DNA of 64,000 nt from Croceivirga sp009797885 (lineage in GTDB: Bacteria; Bacteroidota; Bacteroidia; Flavobacteriales; Flavobacteriaceae). The stretch is from assembly GCA_045866215.1 (NCBI GenBank), contig AP035880.1, positions 2,852,001 to 2,916,000 of the forward strand, in the 5' to 3' direction. Below are positions 25,004 to 32,967 of this stretch, in pieces. Every line of letters begins with the position of its first letter. The stretch's first letter is position 1. Made by a program: the position numbers and the translations under genes. Below the pieces are notes generated by a model. That model saw only the letters and a list, made by a program, of their open reading frames with translations. It did not search any database and was not told the DNA's origin.

Positions 25004-25918
25004 ATGTTGGGCTCGGAAGGTATTTTGAAAGAACGTAAGAGGTTGCAGAACGCCAGGCCGGGTCTTCGGTTGAATTCCGTAGTTAAGGATACGTTATTTA
25101 TTTTCTTTGGGATATTCGCTGCGGCATTCGGCCTGGAGAGCTTTTTACTCCCCAATCGGTTTATCGATGGGGGGGCTACGGGGATTTCGTTATTGATTTC
25201 TGAAATTACCCAGGTTCCCTTGGCAATCCTCATCATTTTTGTGAACATTCCCTTTCTGTTCATGGCCTATAAGACCATAGGAAAACAGTTTGCGGTTAAG
25301 GCGTTATTGGCCATTTTAGGCCTGGCAATGGTATTGGCACTAATAGACTTTCCCGAAATTACACAAGACAAGCTCTTGGTTGCCGTATTCGGAGGTTTTT
25401 TCCTTGGTGCGGGAATAGGGATGTCCATAAGGGGTGGCAGTGTGTTGGACGGTACCGAGGTTTTGGCCATTTATTTAAGTAAGAAACTTGGGGTGAAAAT
25501 TGGGGATGTGATCATCATCATCAATGTGTTCATCTTTCTGGCGGCATCCTATTTGCTTTCCATAGAAGCTGCCCTATATTCCATGTTGACCTATTTGGCG
25601 GCATCCAAAACATTGGATTTTGTGGTAGACGGAATCGAGGAATATACAGGGGTGACCATTATATCACCGGAAAGTGAGGAAATACGATTGATGGTCTCGG
25701 AAAAAATGGGGAGGGGACTTACCATTTATAAGGCTTCAGGAGGGTATGGAAAGCATGGCGAACGAAATGAATACGATGTTATTTATACGGTGATAACACG
25801 TCTGGAAATTCGAAAACTTACCGTTGAGCTCGAAAAAATCGACCCCAAGGCTTTTGTGGTCATGAGCAGAATAAACGATACCCGCGGGGGAATGATAAAG
25901 AAGCGTTCTTTTGAATAA
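25004..25918 (+). CDS. YitT family membrane protein
   Basis: 304 residues with five to six helices (about 30-195) of the YitT/DUF161 type, including LLPNRFIDGGATGISLLIS near 46-64 and GSVLDGTEVLAIYLSKK near 144-160. The C-terminal cytoplasmic DUF2179 domain begins near residue 205 (TIISPESEEIRLMVSEKMG). Function is not established. It starts five bases after the TolC-type gene on the same strand, so it may be read through from the exporter operon. Confidence 0.88.
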   Translation: MLGSEGILKERKRLQNARPGLRLNSVVKDTLFIFFGIFAAAFGLESFLLPNRFIDGGATGISLLISEITQVPLAILIIFVNIPFLFMAYKTIGKQFAVKALLAILGLAMVLALIDFPEITQDKLLVAVFGGFFLGAGIGMSIRGGSVLDGTEVLAIYLSKKLGVKIGDVIIIINVFIFLAASYLLSIEAALYSMLTYLAASKTLDFVVDGIEEYTGVTIISPESEEIRLMVSEKMGRGLTIYKASGGYGKHGERNEYDVIYTVITRLEIRKLTVELEKIDPKAFVVMSRINDTRGGMIKKRSFE

Positions 25919-25970
25919 AAGTATTACTATCATATTAACAAAGTTTAACTTCTAACACAATGTGTAATAC

Positions 25971-26001
25971 TTTTAAATAAATCTTTCCTATCGTATCTTT
26001 G
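25971..26001 (+). promoter_or_regulatory. promoter, -33 TTTT and -7 TATCTTTG
   Basis: TATCTTTG at 25994-26001 is an exact TAnnTTTG box. TTTT at 25971-25974 gives three of four -33 positions at 19-base spacing. It lies 14 bases ahead of the small gene at 26016. Confidence 0.65.
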
Positions 26002-26015
26002 TAGAAAGAAGATGT

Positions 26016-26381
26016 ATGGGAAGAAAAAGTCTGAATAGGAAAAAGGAAACGATAGTGCTTTTCCCACAAGAACAAGGCCTTCACCAACCAGAGGAACTAC
26101 AAATAGGTACTACCCTGCGCATTGGGCGGCCCTCCAATAGGTACTACCAATACATTTATACATCACTGGATTTTTTGAACCAGAAGCTCAGTGACCTATC
26201 ATCCATGTTGGATTTGGAAGGCCATATGGTTGAGGTTATCGGAATGATACACTTAAAGGACGGTAGTGGTTTTGCCATTGTGGAGAGCAAAGGGGACAAC
26301 CTAAGCCCAAACAATCGAAAACGCCTTTTTGTGGACCGTTTCAAGGCTTTAAAAAACCATGAAATCATCATTGAACATTAA
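26016..26381 (+). CDS. small hypothetical protein
   Basis: 121 residues, no signal peptide or membrane helix. The central part (YQYIYTSLDFLNQKLSDLSS) and the later MVEVIGMIHLKDGSGFAIVE segment suggest an alpha/beta fold. I do not recognise a family. A good promoter precedes it and an acidic small gene follows after 19 bases, so the two are likely cotranscribed up to the terminator at 26685. Confidence 0.55.
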   Translation: MGRKSLNRKKETIVLFPQEQGLHQPEELQIGTTLRIGRPSNRYYQYIYTSLDFLNQKLSDLSSMLDLEGHMVEVIGMIHLKDGSGFAIVESKGDNLSPNNRKRLFVDRFKALKNHEIIIEH

Positions 26382-26400
26382 AAATTAAAAAACGAAAACG

Positions 26401-26679
26401 ATGGGAAAGATAAACGTAATTGCACCAGTGGTATCGTCATTCTTGTTGTCCAACTTGGCCATGGCCAATATAGAACTCAGAAATGATGGTCCAACCATGG
26501 ATGAACTAGCAGAGGCACAACTTTTATCCAGTATTGAATACATTGAAGAAGAGGAAGTCATTGATTTGGGATTTGATGTCCATCAATACCTTCCATTGGA
26601 TTTTGACCCTTACAAGGGAATGATTTATGACGTACGGGATATTCAATATATAGAGCTGGATGAAGAACTCGAAATGTAA
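26401..26679 (+). CDS. small acidic secreted protein, unknown
   Basis: 92 residues with a signal-like N-terminus (VIAPVVSSFLLSNLAMA, about 5-21). The mature part is strongly acidic (SSIEYIEEEEVIDLGFD and the tail IELDEELEM). No family known to me. It may act in the periplasm or bind cations, but this is only suggested by composition. A strong terminator follows six bases after the stop. Confidence 0.5.
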   Translation: MGKINVIAPVVSSFLLSNLAMANIELRNDGPTMDELAEAQLLSSIEYIEEEEVIDLGFDVHQYLPLDFDPYKGMIYDVRDIQYIELDEELEM

Positions 26680-26684
26680 TAGCT

Positions 26685-26713
26685 AAAGCCTTGGTTTATT
26701 CCGGGGCTTTTTT
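26685..26713 (+). terminator. intrinsic terminator
   Basis: AAAGCCTTGG and CCGGGGCTTT form a ten-pair stem (two G-T pairs) with a TTTATT loop, followed by TTT. It ends the two-gene unit 26016-26679. Confidence 0.85.
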
Positions 26714-26793
26714 GTTCGAGATTAAGACGACCAATGATTTCTGTCAGGTTTTAACAGCTTAACCGACTTTATCTTAGCAAAAATTTTTTTGGT

Positions 26794-27426
26794 ATGAATA
26801 CACTTGCGGAAAACCCCATAAAATCAATTAATGTGATCATTCAAAGAGCGTTGGAATTTGGTATGACCTACGGAGAATATCGTGAATTGGTCCAGGAATT
26901 GGCAATAAGGAAATCCAATACCGGTCCTGAAAAGACCGAAGCATTGGCAAACTATACCCAACTCAATACCAAACGTATGGATCGTTGGGACAAAACCCTC
27001 AGAATACCAAGTGAGGTAATGGACCATGTCAAAGCATTAAAACAAAAAATGACTTGGTTGGTCCTAACCGAAAGCTGGTGTGGGGATGCCTCCCCCAGTT
27101 TACCCGTAATGAATAAGTTGGCCGAACTAACACCAAACCTGGATTTGAAAATTGTCCTACGGGATGAGCATCCCGAGTTGATGGATCTGTTCCTTACCAA
27201 TGGAACACGTTCCATTCCCAAAGTGATCGTTTTGGATTCGTTGACCCAAAAAGTGCTTGGCGAATGGGGCCCACGTTCTTCAAAGGCCACTAAAATGGTG
27301 TTGGACCATAAAGCGGAACACGGACAACTTACCCCTGAGTTCAAACAACAGTTACAGGTTTTTTACAATAAGGACAAGGGTCAGGATATCCTTAAGGATT
27401 TAGTGGAACTACTTTCCTTGGAATAG
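26794..27426 (+). CDS. thioredoxin-like protein
   Basis: 210 residues, cytoplasmic. A helical N-terminal part (to about 85) precedes a thioredoxin fold with TWLVLTESWCGDASPSLP near 88-105 and a cis-Pro segment (TRSIPKVIVLD near 139-149). Only one cysteine is in the active-site-like motif (WCGD), so classical CxxC dithiol chemistry is absent. Relatives are annotated as thioredoxin family proteins of unknown role. The 3' end overlaps the convergent TonB-like gene by 18 bases. Confidence 0.75.
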   Translation: MNTLAENPIKSINVIIQRALEFGMTYGEYRELVQELAIRKSNTGPEKTEALANYTQLNTKRMDRWDKTLRIPSEVMDHVKALKQKMTWLVLTESWCGDASPSLPVMNKLAELTPNLDLKIVLRDEHPELMDLFLTNGTRSIPKVIVLDSLTQKVLGEWGPRSSKATKMVLDHKAEHGQLTPEFKQQLQVFYNKDKGQDILKDLVELLSLE

Positions 27427-28125
27427 ATAGGTAATTGTTCCGATTTGACTGTTCTTGGGGCTCTGACTGAAGTTTGCTTTTAGGGCGTAGGCCTTGGCGT
27501 TTTGTATTAAACAATAATCACTGGTGTTGGAGCTTTTGTCATTAAAGGAAACCTCAAGAACGTCCCCGTTGCGATCCACGGTAATATTGATGACCACTTT
27601 TCCGCCCTTCTCACAGGTATATATTGGCGGAGGTAGGTAATAGGCATTTCGATCCACTAAAGAGTAGGAGATGGAGGTACGCCTATCTTTTAGGTAATTG
27701 GTAAACTCCTTTTTTTCCGCATCCCGCTCTCCAAGTTGCTCTTTGCGCTCTTGGCGTTTTTTCGCCAATTCCTTTAGATTGGAAGCAAAACCGGCATCAC
27801 CTTCATTGAATTCATTGGGTTCACTGTCCATTTCCCTTTCCTCCATTAATTCCTCCAAGGTTTTAAGGGGCTCCGGTTCCCCTATGCTTGGTTTGGCCGT
27901 TTCATTAAAGGCCCTGTGGCTTTTTATGGGGTCGTTTTGTGCCAGCTCTTCCAATCGCTCCTTTTCTTCCAACAGCTGTTCCACTTCCTCGTCCAAAATG
28001 GCCATTTCAATGACATATTCGTCTTCTTCCCTATTGACCAAATGAACATTATAAGCAAGCAATACAACATTTGCCATCGTAAAAATGGTGATGATAAGGG
28101 ATAATTGCTTGCGATTCAGGTTCAT
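27409..28125 (-). CDS. TonB-like C-terminal domain protein
   Basis: 238 residues: short cytoplasmic N-terminus, one membrane helix at about 9-28 (LIITIFTMANVVLLAYNVHL), a long charged helical linker (about 35-155), then a TonB/TolA-like C-terminal region (about 160-238; GGKVVINITVDRNGDVLEV and AYALKANFSQ). It could transmit energy to outer membrane receptors or act as a periplasmic scaffold. No ExbB/ExbD genes are adjacent. A TATTTTTG promoter lies 25 bases upstream. Confidence 0.75.
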   Translation of the reverse strand: MNLNRKQLSLIITIFTMANVVLLAYNVHLVNREEDEYVIEMAILDEEVEQLLEEKERLEELAQNDPIKSHRAFNETAKPSIGEPEPLKTLEELMEEREMDSEPNEFNEGDAGFASNLKELAKKRQERKEQLGERDAEKKEFTNYLKDRRTSISYSLVDRNAYYLPPPIYTCEKGGKVVINITVDRNGDVLEVSFNDKSSNTSDYCLIQNAKAYALKANFSQSPKNSQIGTITYLFQGK

Positions 28126-28149
28126 GGTCTTCTAATAACCCAGATTTAC

Positions 28150-28157
28150 CAAAAATA
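28150..28157 (-). promoter_or_regulatory. -7 box of TonB-like gene
   Basis: On the minus strand this reads TATTTTTG, an exact TAnnTTTG match, 25 bases ahead of the ATG at 28125. It overlaps the 5' side of the short space after truB. Confidence 0.5.
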
Positions 28158-28159
28158 TT

Positions 28160-28888
28160 TTATTCTTTTGAAATGTCCACTACCGTTTTACTATGGAGCC
28201 ATTCCTTAAACTTTTGCGGACTCTGGGCTTTATCTACGTTAAAATCGCCTATTTTGGTTCTTCTTAAAACAGATAGATGGGCCCCGGAATCCAAGGCCTT
28301 TCCAAAATCGTGGGCCAGGGAACGGATGTAGGTTCCTTTACTACAGACCACCCTAAAATCTACTTCGGGCAACTCAATTTTGGTGATTTCAAATTCAAAA
28401 ATCTCAATGTTTCTGGGTTTTATTTCAACAGTTTCCCCTTTTCTGGCAAATTCGTACAACCGCTTTCCATCTTTTTTAATTGCTGAAAACACAGGGGGCA
28501 TTTGTTGGATCCTCCCCAGAAACCCTTTTGGGGCAGCATAAATTCTTTCTTTGGTCAGATGTTCGATCGGATAGCTTTGGTCCATTTCGGTTTCCAGGTC
28601 ATAGGAAGGCGTACTGGCACCCAGCGTAAAGGTTCCCGTATATTCTTTTAATTGTCCTTGGAGTTCCGGAATTTTTTTGGTGGCTTTTCCCGTACAGATC
28701 AACAGTAATCCCGTAGCCAGTGGATCGAGTGTCCCCGCATGTCCAATTTTGAATTTTTTATTGAGATTGAACTTCTTCCTAATGGCCCATTTTAAAGCGT
28801 TCACTGCTTGAAAGGAACTCCATTCCAAGGGTTTGTCGATCAAAAGAATCTGACCCTCCGTAAAATACGCTGAAGAAATATGTTGCAT
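28160..28888 (-). CDS. truB: tRNA pseudouridine(55) synthase
   Basis: 242 residues. The catalytic motif GHAGTLDPLATGLL holds Asp55, which attacks U55 in the T-loop of tRNAs. The second conserved segments (VCSKGTYIRSLAHDFG near 181-196 and MPPVFSAIKKDGKRLYE near 127-143) are as expected for TruB, although the C-terminal PUA domain is absent. It lies six bases downstream of uppP within a ftsX-DUF3098-uppP-truB cluster. Confidence 0.96.
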   Translation of the reverse strand: MQHISSAYFTEGQILLIDKPLEWSSFQAVNALKWAIRKKFNLNKKFKIGHAGTLDPLATGLLLICTGKATKKIPELQGQLKEYTGTFTLGASTPSYDLETEMDQSYPIEHLTKERIYAAPKGFLGRIQQMPPVFSAIKKDGKRLYEFARKGETVEIKPRNIEIFEFEITKIELPEVDFRVVCSKGTYIRSLAHDFGKALDSGAHLSVLRRTKIGDFNVDKAQSPQKFKEWLHSKTVVDISKE

Positions 28889-28894
28889 AATTGA

Positions 28895-29689
28895 TTATCC
28901 CCAAATACTCCAACCAATGGCAATTAGACCAATGATGAGGCAGTAAATGGCAAAATACGTCAATTTGCTCTGGCGAACCAATTTTATCATCCAGGTACAG
29001 GCAGCCATCCCAGCAATGAATGCAGCTGCAAAGCCTGCTCCCATGGCACTTATTTGAGTACTTTCAAAATTAATATCGCCGCTTAAAATATCCTTGGCTA
29101 CTTTTCCAAGAATCAAGGGTACCACCATCAAGAAAGAAAAACGTGCCGATTTGGTCTTATCTATTCCCAAAAGTACCGAGGTGGAAATTGTTGCGCCACT
29201 TCTTGATATGCCCGGTAACATAGCCACCATTTGTGCCATGCCAATGATAAAGGCACTGCGATAGGAAACCCCTTTTTCCGTTGTCTTGGCCATATCCGCC
29301 AAATAAAGCAGTACGGCGGTAATAATGAGCATAATGCCCACAATGATAATTGCTCCGTCAAAAAAGACCTCCATAAAATCCTCCAATAAAAAACCTACCA
29401 AGGCTGCCGGAACCATCGATAGAAGAATCTTTAAACTGAACTGGGTCTCTTCGTTCCATTTGAACCGAAAAAGTCCCTTAATGATATCCCATACGTCTTT
29501 TCGAAAAACGACAATGGTACTCAATGCAGTGGCGAAATGAAGTACTACGGTGAACAGCAAACTTTCTTCAGGGATGGAATTGTCACCTAAAATGGCTTTT
29601 CCCAATTCCAAATGTCCACTAGAGGAAACGGGCAAAAATTCAGTCAATCCTTGAATAATGCCCAGGATAATCGCATCAATGGTATCCAA
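28895..29689 (-). CDS. uppP: undecaprenyl-diphosphatase
   Basis: 264 residues, eight or so helices of the BacA/UppP family. Motif one is LTEFLPVSSSGHL (about 15-27) and motif two PGISRSGATIS near 159-169. Both form the active site that converts undecaprenyl diphosphate to the monophosphate carrier for wall synthesis. The start is TTG at 29689: the in-frame stop two codons upstream excludes a longer form and no ATG follows within the first helix. It lies three bases after DUF3098. Confidence 0.95.
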   Translation of the reverse strand: MDTIDAIILGIIQGLTEFLPVSSSGHLELGKAILGDNSIPEESLLFTVVLHFATALSTIVVFRKDVWDIIKGLFRFKWNEETQFSLKILLSMVPAALVGFLLEDFMEVFFDGAIIIVGIMLIITAVLLYLADMAKTTEKGVSYRSAFIIGMAQMVAMLPGISRSGATISTSVLLGIDKTKSARFSFLMVVPLILGKVAKDILSGDINFESTQISAMGAGFAAAFIAGMAACTWMIKLVRQSKLTYFAIYCLIIGLIAIGWSIWG

Positions 29690-29692
29690 TGG

Positions 29693-29965
29693 TTATTTCT
29701 TTTTGCTAGGGTCCAAAAGAATGGCGTAAATCTGTATTCCCAATCCAATCAACACCATTAGGGGGGCCAGTCGAATCCTTCGAAAATTATAGATCTCTGG
29801 ATTAAAGACACTGGGGTCGTCACTTCCACCGCCACTCATCAAAATAAAGCCCAAAGCAATAAACGCAATTCCAATAAACAAAAAGGTGTAATTTTTCTTT
29901 TGGAAGATGAACTGCGGCTTCTTTTTTTGGATAGTACTATTTTTCTTGCCCATTCTATTACGCAT
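29693..29965 (-). CDS. DUF3098 membrane protein
   Basis: 90 residues. A basic N-terminus is followed by two helices (about 27-44 and 69-84) separated by a loop with GGGSDDPSVFNPEIYNFRRI, as in the DUF3098 family of Bacteroidetes. Function is unknown, but its fixed place between ftsX and uppP in this phylum suggests a role in cell division or wall synthesis. A second ATG four codons in is also possible as the start. Confidence 0.85.
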   Translation of the reverse strand: MRNRMGKKNSTIQKKKPQFIFQKKNYTFLFIGIAFIALGFILMSGGGSDDPSVFNPEIYNFRRIRLAPLMVLIGLGIQIYAILLDPSKKK

Positions 29966-30027
29966 TGATAACGCAAGTTAACCATTCTAATTGTTTGGTC
30001 AACAATTTATTTCCTTGGGTTTGGTCT

Positions 30028-30906
30028 TTAATAATACAGCTCATTGGTACGGAGGTTCAAGAATCGCTGTGTCGCAAAAAAAGTGCTAATGTAGGATATG
30101 AGTATTCCCAAAAGCAGGACCCCAAAAAATAGTGCCGAAAGCAAGGGAATATCCTCAAAAACCCCTAGCTCTGGAAAGGTTTTGTTCACATAGTAAAGGA
30201 CAAGGGCCAAGGCCAAAAGGGCAATCAATCCCCCATAAAAGCCCAGTTTTACGTTGTTGAGGATAAAAGGTCTTCGGATAAAGGTTTTTGTGGCCCCAAC
30301 CATTTGCATGGTCTTGATGATGAACCGTTTGGAATAAATGGAAAGTCTTATGGAACTATTAATGAGCAGTACCGCAATAACGGTGAATACGGCACATGCC
30401 AATAAAATCCAAAGACTTATTTTTTTTACATTGTCACTTAAGAGGGAAATCAATGGTTGGTCATAACTTACTTCATCCACAAAGGATTTATTGGAAAGGG
30501 ACTCCGCAATTTCCGCCACTTGCTCCGGGGTCACAAAATTGGCCTTTAAGTTTACATCAAAAGAATTCTTTAAGGGATTGTAACCTAAAAATTCCTGGAA
30601 GTTTTCTCCAATGTCCTCACTGTATTGGTCCGCAGCATCTTCTTTGGAAACATAAACGGCTGCCTTGGTGTACTCTGCCATGGCCAAACTTTTTTGGAGC
30701 TGGTCAATTTCAACAGGTTTGGCCGTATCCTTTAAAAAGACGGAAATGGTGATCTGTTCCCTAAAGTGATCGGCCAACTTTTTAGTATTCAACACCAAAA
30801 GTCCCAAAACCCCCAACAGGAAGAGTACCAAAGCAATACTTAGCACTACTGAAAAGTAGGAGGAAATCAATCGCCTTTTCTGATAGCGTTCTATGTACTG
30901 GCTCAT
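30028..30906 (-). CDS. ftsX: cell division protein FtsX
   Basis: 292 residues: one N-terminal helix (about 15-38), a periplasmic domain of about 120 residues, then three helices (about 165-190, 220-240, 258-282) of the FtsX permease-like fold. FtsX with the ATPase FtsE controls peptidoglycan hydrolases at the septum. No ftsE is present in the window. It leads the ftsX-DUF3098-uppP-truB cluster. Confidence 0.93.
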   Translation of the reverse strand: MSQYIERYQKRRLISSYFSVVLSIALVLFLLGVLGLLVLNTKKLADHFREQITISVFLKDTAKPVEIDQLQKSLAMAEYTKAAVYVSKEDAADQYSEDIGENFQEFLGYNPLKNSFDVNLKANFVTPEQVAEIAESLSNKSFVDEVSYDQPLISLLSDNVKKISLWILLACAVFTVIAVLLINSSIRLSIYSKRFIIKTMQMVGATKTFIRRPFILNNVKLGFYGGLIALLALALVLYYVNKTFPELGVFEDIPLLSALFFGVLLLGILISYISTFFATQRFLNLRTNELYY

Positions 30907-30989
30907 GGAAAAAATTAGATATGTAAAAATAGAAAAGTAAATCGGTATTTAATGAGCCAGTTCAAATTCCACGGTCCTGGACCAATCCC

Positions 30990-32870
30990 CTAACGGACCA
31001 ATGCAACATGTCCGTTAAGGATACGGGACCCCACTTGAATACGATACCAGTAATCCGATGCGGGAAGTGCCCTGCCGTTATAAGACCCATCCCATTGAAA
31101 ATTTAGGTCGTTGGATTGGAATACCATTTTAGAGAACCTGTCGTAAATCTCAATGCTGAATTCCAATGAAAGATCTATTCCTTCCGGTTGAAATACATCG
31201 TTCCTATTGTCCCCGTTAGGGGTAAAAAAACGCGGAACAACCAGATGGACAAAAGGAAATTCCACTGGGTCACAATCGTTCTCGCCCCTCACAAAAGCGC
31301 TATACGTTCCTCCAAGCAAATTTTCAAAAGTGGGATTTTCTTGATAGTTGATGCCGTCCAAGGAATATTCGAAAATCCCTATATTTTCAGTTACAACGGT
31401 TATATTTCGGTGATTTGAAATTACCTTTTGAACAATGGGGTTATCAATTTGATTGACTTCAATGGTTTTGGTAACTGAACAATTGTTCGTGTCGGTAACC
31501 AGAACGGAATACGTACCAGGGGTGTTGACCACAATTTCAAAAGATTCCTCTCCTGAAGACCATACATAATCCAGCCCCCTTATATCTGCATTAATGGTAA
31601 TTGAAGTTCCTTCACATAGATCCAAGCTTTCATCCACTACGACGGGTAAATCAAAATAGGTAATCGTGACCGGCGTTCTACTGGTTGAAATGCATCCAGC
31701 GATTTCCGTAACGGCCTCGGCATAAAATGTTCCCGATATGTCCGTTGCAAAAAAGGCATTATCCTGGAGTAACAGGTTTCCATCAATGGCGGCATCATAC
31801 CAATCTACCCGCACCCCATCCGGAACAGCGACCCTTACGCCACCCAAATTATTGCCACATAGACCCACATCGCCTGAACTTATTGGGGGTTGGGGACGAT
31901 TTTCAATGATGATATCAAAAACATCGGATACGGCATTGCACTTGTCATTGCTCAAATTGATGGCATCCTCGGCAACTTTTACCCTATAGAACCGCGTTTC
32001 GTTCAATAATGCGGTGGTGTATATGCTGTTGGTTTCACCGGGCAAATCCAACCAGATGGTGCCATCTGTACTTTCCTGCCATTGATAGACATGGGAGCTG
32101 TAAACCGAAAAATCAGGTGTGGCTTGAAGTGTGGTTGTAATTGGGACGTCTTCTTCGCAAAATGCCAAGGACACGTTATTGGTATTGTCCACTACGGTGA
32201 TGTTATCCCCACAAGTCCTGAAAACAATATCATCAATGGCAAGGTCATTTCCACAACCTCCGACACCATTATTGATCATTTTTAGGATTACCGAAGTCTG
32301 CCCTGGTAGGGTTTGGAAGACCAGGCCGTATTGTTCCCAAATAGGACGGGAAGTCCCTCGGATATCGCCGGTATCTCCCGAGGCTAAGAGTACGGTGTCC
32401 GTATCATCCCAAATTTGAAATCGAACATTTATTGGAATACCGCCATTTGGACATTGCGTTGAGGAGGGCAATAGATTAAGAAGCCAGGCTGAAAATTCAT
32501 AAGAGGTATTTTCACATAGTCCATCAATAGGAATTCTAAAAAATTCACCGGGGGTAAAACTGGCATTTACAATTAGGGACTTACCATTGCTATCCCCAGG
32601 GGTGTGGTCCGTAGTATTAAACCAATCAAAATAATTGGTCCTGCTGGAAATGGTATAATTTCCATCCACGGGCTGTTCGGGACCTCCATTTACGTAGTTG
32701 TAGGTGGTTGTCCCTGGAGGCAAAGGAGGGCCATCTTCCAAACCGGTCCCAAAAGTTTCCATAAAGATGGGGTCTCCGGAATTGCCTTCACAAAATGCCA
32801 ACTGACTTTGCATATGCTGATGAAGGAAACAGCATGCCAAAAGGGATAAGAAAGCTTTTGCTACTTGCAA
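30990..32870 (-). CDS. T9SS type B sorted adhesin-like protein
   Basis: 626 residues with a TTG start at 32870, needed to include the hydrophobic signal segment (KAFLSLLACCFLHQHMQSQ); no in-frame ATG lies upstream before a stop. Two or more beta-sandwich Ig-like modules follow, one with NGGIPINVRFQIWDDTDT near 140-157 and another with VDWYDAAIDGNLLLQ. The C-terminal about 85 residues (RFFTPNGDNRNDVFQPEGID ... DGSYNGRALPASDYWYRIQV) match the gliding-motility/CHU_C type B sorting domain, so it should be exported by T9SS to the cell surface. Ligand unknown. Confidence 0.82.
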   Translation of the reverse strand: MQVAKAFLSLLACCFLHQHMQSQLAFCEGNSGDPIFMETFGTGLEDGPPLPPGTTTYNYVNGGPEQPVDGNYTISSRTNYFDWFNTTDHTPGDSNGKSLIVNASFTPGEFFRIPIDGLCENTSYEFSAWLLNLLPSSTQCPNGGIPINVRFQIWDDTDTVLLASGDTGDIRGTSRPIWEQYGLVFQTLPGQTSVILKMINNGVGGCGNDLAIDDIVFRTCGDNITVVDNTNNVSLAFCEEDVPITTTLQATPDFSVYSSHVYQWQESTDGTIWLDLPGETNSIYTTALLNETRFYRVKVAEDAINLSNDKCNAVSDVFDIIIENRPQPPISSGDVGLCGNNLGGVRVAVPDGVRVDWYDAAIDGNLLLQDNAFFATDISGTFYAEAVTEIAGCISTSRTPVTITYFDLPVVVDESLDLCEGTSITINADIRGLDYVWSSGEESFEIVVNTPGTYSVLVTDTNNCSVTKTIEVNQIDNPIVQKVISNHRNITVVTENIGIFEYSLDGINYQENPTFENLLGGTYSAFVRGENDCDPVEFPFVHLVVPRFFTPNGDNRNDVFQPEGIDLSLEFSIEIYDRFSKMVFQSNDLNFQWDGSYNGRALPASDYWYRIQVGSRILNGHVALVR

Positions 32871-32913
32871 TTTTATCTGGTTTATGACCTGTTTTACTTA
32901 GCACTTTATCCTT

Positions 32914-32942
32914 TTTGCTCTGGCGGATTAAGCCTATTTTTG
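32914..32942 (+). promoter_or_regulatory. leuS promoter
   Basis: -7 box TATTTTTG at 32935-32942 (exact TAnnTTTG) with TTTG at 32914-32917, spacing 17 bases, slightly short of the usual 19. It lies 25 bases ahead of the leuS ATG. Confidence 0.6.
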
Positions 32943-32967
32943 CCAAGCGAAGGAAGAAATATATAAA

